Assembly (NCBI GenBank): GCA_019739225.1
Contig: JAHHDT010000001.1
Span: forward strand, 434,001 to 498,000
DNA length: 64,000 nt
Source of the DNA: Aquamicrobium sp.
GTDB taxonomy: Bacteria > Pseudomonadota > Alphaproteobacteria > Rhizobiales > Rhizobiaceae
Reading direction: 5' to 3'
Below are positions 17,396 through 25,876 of this stretch, in pieces. Positions within the stretch are counted from its first letter, which is position 1. The number at the start of each line of letters is the position of its first letter. The notes under the pieces are model-generated. The model searched no databases and had not been told where the DNA came from. It was given only the letters and a program-made list of their open reading frames with translations. The position numbers and the translations under genes were made by a program.

Positions 17396-18778
17396 TCAGG
17401 CAGCCTCGATCTTCTCGATGCCACCCATATAGGGCCGCAATGCTTCCGGAATGCTAATCGAGCCGTCCTCGTTCTGGTAATTTTCCATGACGGCGATCAG
17501 CGCGCGGCCGACCGCGACGCCCGAGCCGTTGAGCGTGTGCACGAATGCAGCCCCCTTGCCCTCGGTGGGACGGTAGCGGGCGCTCATGCGCCGCGCCTGG
17601 AAATCGCCGCAGACCGAGCAGGACGAGATTTCGCGATAGCTGTTCTGGCCGGGCAGCCACACCTCGATGTCGTAGGTCTTTCGCGCGCCGAAGCCCATGT
17701 CGCCGGTGCACAGCACCACGGTGCGGAACGGCAGCCCGAGGCGCTTCAACACCGTCTCGGCGCATTCTGTCATCCGCTCATGCTCGGCAATCGAGCTTTC
17801 CTGGTCCGTGATCGAGACCATCTCGACCTTGTAGAACTGATGCTGGCGCAACATGCCGCGCGTGTCGCGCCCCGCAGATCCGGCCTCGGAGCGGAAGCAC
17901 GGCGTCAGCGCGGTGTAGCGCAGCGGCAGCTTTTCGGTCGCCACGATCTCCTCACGCACGAGGTTGGTCAGCGGGACTTCGGCGGTAGGGATGAGAAAGA
18001 GGCGATCTTGTCGATGTTGTTCACTCTGGATGTGCTTTTGCCAATCCTGAGTCGGATTCCAAGCATAGACGAGATCCGCAAGGCCTCCAGAACTACGCCA
18101 AGTTGAAAAAAGATCCTCCTCGAACTTTGGCAATTGCCCAGTTCCGAACATCGCCTCGTCGCGCACCAGCAGCGGCGGCTGCACCTCCGTATAGCCGTGT
18201 TCGGTCACATGGAGGTCGAGCATGAACTGGCCAAGCGCCCGTTCAAGCCGCGCGAGCTGGCCCGAAAGTACCGTGAAGCGCGATCCGGAAAGCTTGGCTG
18301 CGCGCTCGAAATCCATCTGGCCGAGTGCCTCGCCGAGTTCGAAATGCTCCTTCGACGAGTTCGAGCGCTTCGGCTCGCCCACCCGGCGCACTTCGACATT
18401 GTCGGCCTCGTCCTTGCCGACCGGCACGTCGTCGAGCGGCAGGTTGGGAATGACGGCCAGCGCATCGCCAAGCGCCTTGTCGAGCTCGCGCTCGGTCGCT
18501 TCGCCCGACTGGATGAATTCCTTGATGCCGGCAACCTCGCCCTTGAGTTCCTCGGCGCGCGCCGAGTCTCCCGCCCGCATCGCGTTGCCGATCTCCTTGG
18601 AAGCGGCATTGCGGCGCTCCTGCTTTTCCTGCAGCGCCACGAGATGCGCACGCCGCGCCTCGTCCTTTGCAATCAGGTCGTCAACGACGGATAGCGCGGC
18701 CTCGCCGGACTGCCCGCGCTTCTCCAGCGCCTGGACAAGGGCCTGCGGGTTTTCGCGAATCCATCTGATGTCGAGCAT
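17396..18778 (-). CDS. serS: Seryl-tRNA synthetase with an unusual insertion
   Basis: Class II synthetase charging tRNA-Ser. It has the N-terminal coiled-coil arm (residues about 25-105), then the catalytic core with [20 protein letters not shown] (motif 2) and [20 protein letters not shown] (motif 3). At 460 residues it is about 30 longer than the usual 425-430. The extra piece is residues about 225-259 (18002-18106), between LPKFEEDLF and [14 protein letters not shown], where relatives have only a short turn. Its codons (TCA, AGT, CGA, CAA, AAT) and lower GC differ from the rest of the gene. The frame and all catalytic motifs are intact, so the enzyme is probably functional. Confidence 0.95.
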   Translation of the reverse strand: MLDIRWIRENPQALVQALEKRGQSGEAALSVVDDLIAKDEARRAHLVALQEKQERRNAASKEIGNAMRAGDSARAEELKGEVAGIKEFIQSGEATERELDKALGDALAVIPNLPLDDVPVGKDEADNVEVRRVGEPKRSNSSKEHFELGEALGQMDFERAAKLSGSRFTVLSGQLARLERALGQFMLDLHVTEHGYTEVQPPLLVRDEAMFGTGQLPKFEEDLFSTWRSSGGLADLVYAWNPTQDWQKHIQSEQHRQDRLFLIPTAEVPLTNLVREEIVATEKLPLRYTALTPCFRSEAGSAGRDTRGMLRQHQFYKVEMVSITDQESSIAEHERMTECAETVLKRLGLPFRTVVLCTGDMGFGARKTYDIEVWLPGQNSYREISSCSVCGDFQARRMSARYRPTEGKGAAFVHTLNGSGVAVGRALIAVMENYQNEDGSISIPEALRPYMGGIEKIEAA

Positions 18779-18877
18779 GGTGTGGCACGTCCTCGGTAAG
18801 CCATGAAAGGCGTCCGAGGGGGTAAACCGCAATTGGATTCGAAGCAAGAGTCAGTAGCGGACGGGGCGCGTTGGCTG

Positions 18878-19156
18878 TGCGTCCTTCGAGGCTCGCCCAT
18901 CGACGAATATCCGCGATGGCGGACGGACTGCCGGCTCGCACCTCAGGATGAGGGAGGGTGTGTGCCGTCCCTCATCCTTGTTGGTCGAGGCCGACGCTGC
19001 CCCTCACCTTACCCTCTCCCCGTTTTTTACTGGGGTCCGAAGGACGGGCGAGACACGCGGCTCGCCCGGGAATGGGTAAGGGTGAGGGGCAGTGCCAAGT
19101 TTCCTCATCCTGAGGTGCGACCCTGAGCTTGTTGAAGGGGAGCCTCGAAGGACGCA
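18878..19156. repeat. Composite nested palindromic repeat region between serS and tatC
   Basis: This fills most of the 409-base gap. The outer arms are TGCGTCCTTCGAGGCTCGCC at 18878-18897 and its inverse at about 19139-19156, with CACCTCAGGATGAGG (about 18940-18953) facing CCTCATCCTGAGGTG (about 19103-19117). Inside is a second hairpin (18997-19014 with 19074-19092). The same outer unit occurs as a 42-base perfect inverted repeat at 33729-33906. I see no gene here. Confidence 0.88.
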
Positions 19157-19187
19157 GGGCCGAAAATCGAACCTGCTGAAGCACCAA

Positions 19188-20030
19188 CTATTCAGCCGGG
19201 TTCGGCTCGCCCGACTCGTCCTCGTTCGCCTTGCGCTTCGCCTCTTCCCGCGCCCGTGTCCTCTCGATGCGCTTCACCAGCCAGATCGAGATCTCGTAGA
19301 GAATGATCGTCGGCAGGGCGAGCCCGATCTGGCTGACCGGATCGGGCGGCGTCAGCACCGCGGCCACGACGAACGCGATGACGATCGCCCATTTGCGCTT
19401 GTCGACCAGCGTCGCCGCCGAGATCAGCCCCACGCGGGCCATCAGCGTCGTGACCACCGGAAGCTGGAACACCAGCCCGAAGGCCAGGATCAGCGTCATG
19501 ATCAGGCCGAGATATTCGGAAACGCGCGGCAGCAGCGAAATCTGGATTTCCTGGTCGGGTCCCACCTGCTGCATCGACAGGAAGAACCACATCACCATCG
19601 GCGTGAAGAAGAAATAGACGAGCGCGCCGCCGATCAGGAACAGGATCGGCGAGGCCACCAGGAACGGCAGGAACGCCATCCGCTCGTTACGGTAGAGCCC
19701 CGGCGCCACGAACCTGTAGAGCTGCGTGGCGATCAGCGGGAAAGCGATGATCAGCCCGCCGAACATGCCGAGCTTGATCTGCGTGAAGAAGAACTCCTGC
19801 GGCGCAGTGTAGATCAGGTCCACCTTCGAGGCGTCGAGCCCGGCCCAATCGGTCGCCCACTGGAAGGGCAGCACCAGCAGGTTGAACAGCCCCTTGGCGA
19901 AATAGAAACAGATCAGAAACGCGACGAAGAAGCCGCCAAGCGACCACATCAACCGCGAGCGGAGTTCGACGAGGTGTTCGATCAACGGTGCCGAGGACTT
20001 GTCGATCTCGTCGTCTTCAGGCTTGCTCAT
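19188..20030 (-). CDS. tatC: Twin-arginine translocase subunit TatC
   Basis: A 280-residue inner membrane receptor for Tat signal peptides, with six transmembrane helices. Typical segments are PLIEHLVELRSRLMWSL at the N-terminus, APQEFFFTQIKLGMFGG in the first periplasmic/second helix region and LTPPDPVSQIGLALP near the end. The start overlaps the tatB stop by four bases (ATGA), so translation is coupled. A Tat substrate, CpdB, is encoded at 55978-57954. Confidence 0.96.
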   Translation of the reverse strand: MSKPEDDEIDKSSAPLIEHLVELRSRLMWSLGGFFVAFLICFYFAKGLFNLLVLPFQWATDWAGLDASKVDLIYTAPQEFFFTQIKLGMFGGLIIAFPLIATQLYRFVAPGLYRNERMAFLPFLVASPILFLIGGALVYFFFTPMVMWFFLSMQQVGPDQEIQISLLPRVSEYLGLIMTLILAFGLVFQLPVVTTLMARVGLISAATLVDKRKWAIVIAFVVAAVLTPPDPVSQIGLALPTIILYEISIWLVKRIERTRAREEAKRKANEDESGEPNPAE

Positions 20031-20638
20031 GCTGCGTTTCCGCCGCTCTTAGGCCTCGTCGCCTTCTTCGGCGCTGCGGTGCCTTTGGCGGCAGCGGCGG
20101 GCTTCTTGGGCGCGGTCTTCTTGGCTGAGGGTTTGGCTGCCGCCGGCTTCGGCGCGGCTGCTTTCTTCGCGGCGGGTGATGAAGGCGCATCAGCGCCGTT
20201 GGCTTTCGCCGGCTTGTCGGCTGCCGCGGCCTTGGCGGTCGCCGTTGCGCCGGGCATGGCGGTCGCACCCGCCTTGAGCGGTTCGGCGGCCTTCAACCCG
20301 GCGGGTGCCGGGTCGGCCGCGGCGGGCTTGGTCGGCTTCATGGCCGCGTCGAGACCCGAGCGCACGTCCTGCGCGGCCTTTTCCATGGGCGACAGCGCTT
20401 TCCTGATCTCGTTCTTCGGATTGAGCGCGCGCACGTCGTCGGCGACCGATTTCAGGTCGTCGAGCTCGGCTTCCTTCAGCGCCTCGTCGAACTGCTTGCG
20501 GAAATCGCCCGCCATCACGCGCAGCTTCGCCGTCGTCTTGCCGAACGTGCGCAGCATGCCCGGCAATTCCTTGGGCCCGACGACCACGATCATCACGACC
20601 GCGATCACCAGCATTTCGGTCCAGCCGATGTCGAACAT
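20027..20638 (-). CDS. tatB: Sec-independent translocase subunit TatB
   Basis: A 203-residue protein. The N-terminal membrane helix is followed by the amphipathic helix typical of TatB (WTEMLVIAVVMIVVVGPKEL, with the invariant Gly-Pro). The C-terminal half is a Lys/Ala/Pro-rich tail resembling a histone-like linker (KPAAAKPSAKKTAPKKPAA), which is common in alphaproteobacterial TatB. It sits between tatA and tatC. Confidence 0.94.
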   Translation of the reverse strand: MFDIGWTEMLVIAVVMIVVVGPKELPGMLRTFGKTTAKLRVMAGDFRKQFDEALKEAELDDLKSVADDVRALNPKNEIRKALSPMEKAAQDVRSGLDAAMKPTKPAAADPAPAGLKAAEPLKAGATAMPGATATAKAAAADKPAKANGADAPSSPAAKKAAAPKPAAAKPSAKKTAPKKPAAAAKGTAAPKKATRPKSGGNAA

Positions 20639-20685
20639 CGCTCGTCAACTCCGCGACGGAAAGGGCTTCGGCGCGCCGTGGCGCG

Positions 20686-20910
20686 TCAGGAGGTCTTGCC
20701 GGCCTTTTCCTTGGCGGATGCAACCGTCTCGTCGGAACGGTGTTCGACCGTCTTGGCCGAATCCGCTTCGTCCTCGTCGGTCATGCCCTTCTTGAAGCTC
20801 TTTATGCCCTTGGCCATGTCGCCCATCAGTTCCGGAATCTTGCCGCGGCCGAACAGCAGCAGCACCACGACCAGAACGATCAGCCAGTGCCAGATAGAGA
20901 AGGTACCCAT
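20686..20910 (-). CDS. tatA: Sec-independent translocase subunit TatA
   Basis: A 74-residue protein with one N-terminal helix ([20 protein letters not shown]), the Phe-Gly hinge and an amphipathic helix ([15 protein letters not shown]), followed by a charged tail. TatA oligomers form the pore for folded proteins. It is the first gene of tatABC and follows the ABC ATPase on the same strand. Confidence 0.94.
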   Translation of the reverse strand: MGTFSIWHWLIVLVVVLLLFGRGKIPELMGDMAKGIKSFKKGMTDEDEADSAKTVEHRSDETVASAKEKAGKTS

Positions 20911-20970
20911 TTAATTCGCTCTCTTTTCGAATGTTTCCCTCAGCCGCTTCGCAGCAGCCTCAGGGTTGAT

Positions 20971-22065
20971 TTATGCGCTTTCGCTCGTTCTTTCAAACAC
21001 AAGCACATCGGCTTTCCTCACCGTGAGCCAAATTTCACGCTCCGGGCCGGACAAAGCGCCGCACCTGATACGCGCCCTCAGCGGCCGATCGGCCCCGGGA
21101 ACCGCCAGTTCCAGCAGTTCCACGACGCCAAGAAACCGGCGCGACACGATCCGCGCCGGAATTTCGCCCTGCGTTGGCGACACATCGAACGCCGAAAGCC
21201 GGAAGGCCACCGATGCCTCCGCTCCGTCGGCGAGGCCGGAAGCCTCGAAGCGACCAAGCGGCGTATCGACAGCACCGTCGGCCACCCTGCCCTCGAAGAC
21301 GTTGATCTCCGAGAAGAAACCGGCGGCAAACAGGCTGGCCGGCCGGTTGTAAAGCTCTTCGGCCGTGCCGAGCTGGACCAGTTGTCCATCTTTCAAGAGC
21401 GCGATGCGGTCGCCCATGCGCATCGCCTCTTCCGCATCATGCGTCACGACTATGGCGGTGGCGCGGCTTTGGCGCAGGATCGCAAGAGTCTCTGCCCGCA
21501 CCGAATCCTTCAGCCGTGAATCGAGACCGGAAAAAGGCTCGTCCATCAGCAAGACCGCCGGGCGCGGTGCAATGGCACGGGCCAGCGCCACGCGCTGCTG
21601 CTCGCCCCCCGACAGAATGTGCGGATACGCGTCGGCATAGTCTTCCAGCCCGACGCGGCCGAGCGAGATCATCGCTTCCCGTTTCGCTTCTTCGCGCGAC
21701 AAGGCCGTCAGCCCGAAGCGGACATTCTCCAGGATCGTCAGATGCGGAAACAGCGCAAAATCCTGAAACACGAGACCGATCGAGCGCTGCTCCGGCGGCA
21801 GAAAGACATTCGGTCCAGCGATCTCCTGGTCGTTCAGGTACACACTGCCACGCGTCTGGGTCTCGATGCCGGCAGCGATCCGCAGCAGCGTCGTCTTGCC
21901 CGAACCCGACGGCCCGAGCAGGCACAGCACCTCGCCGGGTTCCGCCGCAAGCGACACATCATGCAGCGTGGCAGCCGATGGCGAGAACGCGTGGCTGATC
22001 CGGTCGAACGCAAGGCGAGCGGCGAATGAAACGCCTGCCGTCACCTTTGCCGCCACTGCCGCCAT
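20971..22065 (-). CDS. ABC transporter ATP-binding protein, iron/polyamine (FbpC/PotA-like) type, without permease
   Basis: A 364-residue ATPase. It has Walker A GPSGSGKTT, signature LSGGEQQRVALARAIAP, Walker B VLLMDEPFSGLD and the switch His in VVTHDAEEA. A C-terminal TOBE-type domain (about residues 240-360) is typical of ferric iron or spermidine/putrescine importers. No binding protein or permease gene is next to it in this window, so its partner is unknown. ATG at 22065 is chosen because AAGGGA lies nine bases upstream; a TTG two codons earlier is less likely. Confidence 0.9.
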   Translation of the reverse strand: MAAVAAKVTAGVSFAARLAFDRISHAFSPSAATLHDVSLAAEPGEVLCLLGPSGSGKTTLLRIAAGIETQTRGSVYLNDQEIAGPNVFLPPEQRSIGLVFQDFALFPHLTILENVRFGLTALSREEAKREAMISLGRVGLEDYADAYPHILSGGEQQRVALARAIAPRPAVLLMDEPFSGLDSRLKDSVRAETLAILRQSRATAIVVTHDAEEAMRMGDRIALLKDGQLVQLGTAEELYNRPASLFAAGFFSEINVFEGRVADGAVDTPLGRFEASGLADGAEASVAFRLSAFDVSPTQGEIPARIVSRRFLGVVELLELAVPGADRPLRARIRCGALSGPEREIWLTVRKADVLVFERTSESA

Positions 22066-22202
22066 CGTCAATTTTCCCTTGCCGCCAGCTTCCCTTAGCG
22101 CCTCGGGGCGGCTGGTCGCAACTCACTCGAAGAAAATGTCGCACAGCCGATGCGATGCGCGGGACAGCATGTAGGCAATGTTCAGGAGCTTTGAAAGCGC
22201 TC

Positions 22203-22937
22203 TCAGTCGTCCGTGACGCGCGGCGTCAGCAGACCCAGCTCCTCGAGATCGATGTCCGTCAGCGGATCCTCGTCGTCGGTAAGCGCGTCGGGATCGGCCG
22301 CTGGCTGCGGCACGGCGAAGTTGGAGGGCATCCGGGCAGAGAGGAGGCCCGCACCTTTGAGTTCGTCCATACCCGGCAGATCGCGGATTTCCTCCAGCCC
22401 GAAATGGTCGAGGAAGCTTTCGGCGGTGCCGTAAGTGACCGGACGTCCGGGCGTGCGCCGCCGCCCGCGCATGCGCACCCAACCGGTTTCCAGCAACAGA
22501 TCGAGCGTACCCTTGGAGGTTTCCACGCCGCGTATTTCCTCGATTTCGGCGCGCGTGACCGGCTGGTGGTAGGCAATGATGGCAAGCACTTCGAGCGCGG
22601 CGCGAGAAAGCTTCTTCTGCTGCACCGCGTCGCGGCTCATCAGGAATGCGAGATCGCCCGCAGTCCGGAACGCCCATGCGTCCCCGACCCGCACGAGATT
22701 GACGCCGCGCCTTTCATATTGCCTGCGCACTTCTTCCATCACGGCCGGCACGTCGATGCCTTCGGGCAGGCGTGCGGCGAGCGCTTTTTGGGAGACGGGC
22801 TCGGCCGAGGCGAAGACGATCGCTTCCGCCATGCGCACGGCCTCGGCCAGATGCAGGCCACCGGCCGGATTGTCCGTGTCCGCCTCGTCTCCGGTCTCTG
22901 GCGCGAAGGGAATGACGTTGGCGCCTCTCTCAGTCAT
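22203..22937 (-). CDS. scpB: Segregation and condensation protein ScpB
   Basis: A 244-residue kleisin-interacting subunit of the SMC condensin complex. The two winged-helix domains include LSRAALEVLAIIAYHQPVTR and IRGVETSKGTLDLLLETGWV. The acidic C-terminal tail is typical. It overlaps scpA by eight bases and acts with ScpA and SMC in chromosome compaction and segregation. Confidence 0.94.
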   Translation of the reverse strand: MTERGANVIPFAPETGDEADTDNPAGGLHLAEAVRMAEAIVFASAEPVSQKALAARLPEGIDVPAVMEEVRRQYERRGVNLVRVGDAWAFRTAGDLAFLMSRDAVQQKKLSRAALEVLAIIAYHQPVTRAEIEEIRGVETSKGTLDLLLETGWVRMRGRRRTPGRPVTYGTAESFLDHFGLEEIRDLPGMDELKGAGLLSARMPSNFAVPQPAADPDALTDDEDPLTDIDLEELGLLTPRVTDD

Positions 22938-23775
22938 GGATCACCTCTCCGGGTGCCGGCTCGGCCGCGGCCTTGGCCCGCCCGCGCAGGAACAGCGGTG
23001 CGAAAGGCGCATCCTGCCGAACCTCGATAGCGCCCTCGCGCACCAGTTCGAGGCTGGCCGCAAACGAGCTGGCAATCGCCGTCGCCCGCTCCTCGGGCGT
23101 TGTCATGTAGCGGATCAGGAACGTGTCGAGCGCTGTCCAGTCGCGGATCTCGCCGACAAGGCGGGTCAGGATCTCGCGCGCTTCCTTGAGAGACCACACG
23201 CCCCGCTTTGCGATGCGCACATTGGTGATCGCCTGCCGCTGGCGCTGCGCCGCGTAGGCCGTCAGCAGGTCGTAAAGCGAGGCCGTGTATTCGTTGCGCT
23301 TGTCGATGATCACCGTTTCCGGCATGCCGCGCGCGAAGACGTCGCGGCCGAGCCGGTTGCGGTTGACCAGGCGCGCCGCAGCATCGCGCATCGCCTCCAG
23401 CCGCTTCAGCCGGAACTGCAGCACCGCCGCAAGTTCCTCGCCACTCTCGCCGTCGTCGCCCGGCTGCTTGGGGATCAGCAGTTTCGATTTGAGGAACGCC
23501 AGCCACGCCGCCATAACCAGATAGTCGGCGGCAAGCTCCAGCCGCAGCCGCCGCGCGCTTTCGACGAAGGCGATGTACTGCTCGACCAGCGCCAGCACCG
23601 AAATGCGGGCAAGGTCCACCTTCTGGTTGCGCGCCAGGTGCAAGAGCAGATCGAGCGGGCCTTCGAAGCCGTCAACGTCGACCACGAGCGCAGGCTCGGA
23701 GACGCCGCGACTTTCGTCGGCGTCGGTCCAGAGCCGTTCCATCGGCGTAGCCTTGTTGTCTGCGCTCGCGCTCAA
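22930..23775 (-). CDS. scpA: Segregation and condensation protein ScpA
   Basis: A 281-residue kleisin. The N-terminal SMC-binding part has FEGPLDLLLHLARNQKVDLA and the centre LRLELAADYLVMAAWLAFLK. I chose the TTG at 23775 because AGGAA is six bases upstream and overlaps the nagZ stop region; the first ATG would cut eleven residues and has no good ribosome site. The gene lies ten bases after nagZ and overlaps scpB, which makes nagZ-scpA-scpB one operon. Confidence 0.92.
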   Translation of the reverse strand: MSASADNKATPMERLWTDADESRGVSEPALVVDVDGFEGPLDLLLHLARNQKVDLARISVLALVEQYIAFVESARRLRLELAADYLVMAAWLAFLKSKLLIPKQPGDDGESGEELAAVLQFRLKRLEAMRDAAARLVNRNRLGRDVFARGMPETVIIDKRNEYTASLYDLLTAYAAQRQRQAITNVRIAKRGVWSLKEAREILTRLVGEIRDWTALDTFLIRYMTTPEERATAIASSFAASLELVREGAIEVRQDAPFAPLFLRGRAKAAAEPAPGEVIHD

Positions 23776-23784
23776 ATCCGTTTC

Positions 23785-24804
23785 CTATGCCACCGCTTCG
23801 AACCAGGCGGCGAATTCCTCTCTGATGGCTGCCTCGGCCAGTTCGCCCCGCACGCCCAGCCCTGCCAGCGCCCGGTCGGCACGCGCCAGCGCCTCGCCCG
23901 AAAGCGCAGGAACGCGCCCCACAACGGCGCGCATTTCGTCCATCACGCCGTTGCAGTGAAGAACGACATCGCAGCCCGCTGCAACAATTCCATCCGTGCG
24001 ATGCGCGAAATCCCCAGAAAGCGCATTCATGGAGACGTCGTCGCTCATCAGCAGCCCCTCGAAGCCGATTTCCCCACGGATGATCTCCTCCACGACCTTG
24101 GCCGACGTGGTGGCCGGATTGTCGGGATCGATGGCGGTGTAGACGACGTGCGCCGTCATCGCCATCGGCGCGTCTCTCAGCGCCTTGAATGGGGCGAAGT
24201 CATGGGCGCGCAGTTCATCGAGCGAAGCACCCACGGTCGGCAGGTTGTGATGGCTGTCGGCGAAGGCGCGGCCATGGCCTGGCATGTGCTTGATCACCGG
24301 CAGCACGCCGCCGGCCTGCAGTCCTGCCATTGCGGCGCGGCCCATCGCCGTGACGGTCTCGGGGTCCTTGCCGTAGGCCCGGCTGCCGATGACGTCGTGC
24401 GCGCCTTCGACCGGCACGTCCAGCACCGGCAGGCAATCGGCATTGAGACCGCATTTCAGCAGGTCGAACGCGTGCAGGCGCGACATCAGCCATGTCGCCC
24501 GCAATCCGGCCTCGCGGTTGCTCTTGTAGAGCGCGCCGAGCGCCGAACCGGACGGATAGGCCGGCGCCAGCGGCGGACGCAGGCGCTGCACGCGCCCGCC
24601 CTCCTGGTCGACGAAGACCGGCGCGTCCGGGCGGCCGACGCAGTCGCGCATCGCGGCGGTGAGATCGCGCATCTGCTCGATTTCGGCGACATTGCGGGCA
24701 AAGACGATGAACCCCCACGGCCGCTCGTCGCGGTAGAAGGCTTTCTCGTCGGCGGTGAGCGCCGTGCCCGACGCTCCAAGGATCATTGCTTTTGATTCGC
24801 TCAT
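23785..24804 (-). CDS. nagZ: Beta-N-acetylhexosaminidase NagZ
   Basis: A 339-residue cytosolic glycoside hydrolase family 3 enzyme that removes GlcNAc from anhydro-muropeptides in wall recycling. The defining loop KHMPGHGRAFADSHHNLP holds the catalytic Asp-His pair, and the nucleophile Asp is in LLMSDDVSMNAL. The family start is MSESKAMILG, so I use the ATG at 24804 rather than the ATG at 24816. Its product muropeptides also govern AmpR-type beta-lactamase induction in other bacteria. Confidence 0.94.
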   Translation of the reverse strand: MSESKAMILGASGTALTADEKAFYRDERPWGFIVFARNVAEIEQMRDLTAAMRDCVGRPDAPVFVDQEGGRVQRLRPPLAPAYPSGSALGALYKSNREAGLRATWLMSRLHAFDLLKCGLNADCLPVLDVPVEGAHDVIGSRAYGKDPETVTAMGRAAMAGLQAGGVLPVIKHMPGHGRAFADSHHNLPTVGASLDELRAHDFAPFKALRDAPMAMTAHVVYTAIDPDNPATTSAKVVEEIIRGEIGFEGLLMSDDVSMNALSGDFAHRTDGIVAAGCDVVLHCNGVMDEMRAVVGRVPALSGEALARADRALAGLGVRGELAEAAIREEFAAWFEAVA

Positions 24805-24831
24805 GCGCGGAATCATAGCCGTTCGCGGGCG

Positions 24832-25788
24832 TCAACGCACCTTGGCGAACGCGTCGAGCGCGGCACGCAACATCGCAAAGGATTCCGGGCCGCCATGGCC
24901 TTCGCTCTCGACGATGTGCAGCCGGCTTGCCGGCCATGAACGGTGCAGCCGCCAGGCGGTAATCGCTGGCCCGCTGATGTCGCGGCGGCCATGGATCAGC
25001 ACCGCCGGAATATGCCCGATGTCGGCGATGCGAGACACGATCTCACCGCCATCTCGAAGAAACCCGTCATTTGCCCAGTAGTGCGTTACGAGCGTCGCGA
25101 AGGCGAGCGCCCTCGCCTCGTCGAAGCGGCTTTCAATTGGTGTCCAGTTCGGGTCGAGCGAGATGTGCACCGATTCCCACGCGTTCCAGGCGCGCGCTGC
25201 CGCCTGGCGTTCGTGCTGCTCGCCGGTCGCCAGCCGTCGCGCATAGGCTTCCACGATCCTTTCGCCGGCCGTCCTTCCAGATTCTGCCTCGAACCGCAGC
25301 CAGGCTTCCGGAAAAACCCGACCCATACCCTCGGTGAGCCAGTCGACCTCTTCGCGGCTGGTGGTCGTCACCGCCACCAGCGCAAGTTCCGTCACCTGGT
25401 TCGGATGCGCCAAGGCGTAGGCGAGTGCGAGCGTCGTGCCCCACGAGACGCCTGAAACAAGCCACCGGGCGACACCGAGATGGCCCCTCACCGCTTCGAT
25501 GTCCTCAATGAGTGCCTGCGTGGTATTTCCATGCAGGCTTTCCAGTTCATCATTGACCGAGGGGCGGCTGCGGCCGCAACCACGCTGGTCGATACCGACC
25601 AGAAAGTAGCGTTCGAGATCGAAGTGGCTGCGGTAGCTGCCGGAACGAAGACCACTGCCGGGGCCGCCATGGAGATAGAGGGCGGGCTTGCCGCGAGGAT
25701 TGCCCGACGTCTCCCAATAGATTTCGGTTCCATCCCGCATTCGCAGCAGGCCGGAATCCAACGGCTCCCTGGAAGGTTCCTTCGTCAT
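24832..25788 (-). CDS. Proline iminopeptidase-type alpha/beta hydrolase (S33)
   Basis: A 318-residue cytosolic hydrolase. It shows the oxyanion motif YLHGGPGSG, the nucleophile elbow GVSWGTTLAL, an Asp in HGRRDISGP and a His in SEGHGG. This matches prolyl aminopeptidases, which cut N-terminal proline from peptides. It lies between the exporter block and nagZ, outside the usual conserved order, and shares no operon with the MFS gene, whose stop is 88 bases upstream. Confidence 0.88.
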   Translation of the reverse strand: MTKEPSREPLDSGLLRMRDGTEIYWETSGNPRGKPALYLHGGPGSGLRSGSYRSHFDLERYFLVGIDQRGCGRSRPSVNDELESLHGNTTQALIEDIEAVRGHLGVARWLVSGVSWGTTLALAYALAHPNQVTELALVAVTTTSREEVDWLTEGMGRVFPEAWLRFEAESGRTAGERIVEAYARRLATGEQHERQAAARAWNAWESVHISLDPNWTPIESRFDEARALAFATLVTHYWANDGFLRDGGEIVSRIADIGHIPAVLIHGRRDISGPAITAWRLHRSWPASRLHIVESEGHGGPESFAMLRAALDAFAKVR

Positions 25789-25876
25789 ATCCGCTTGATA
25801 TAGCGCCGGGCGGCACGGTCAATCGCCCAGAGGCGCCCGACCGGGCGGCGGCCGAACTGCCGCCGCCGGCTTCGTA

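Noticed and set aside
17396-18778. serS as a frameshifted or disrupted pseudogene because of the odd insertion
   Set aside because: The insertion keeps the frame, and motifs on both sides, including motif 2 and motif 3, are intact.
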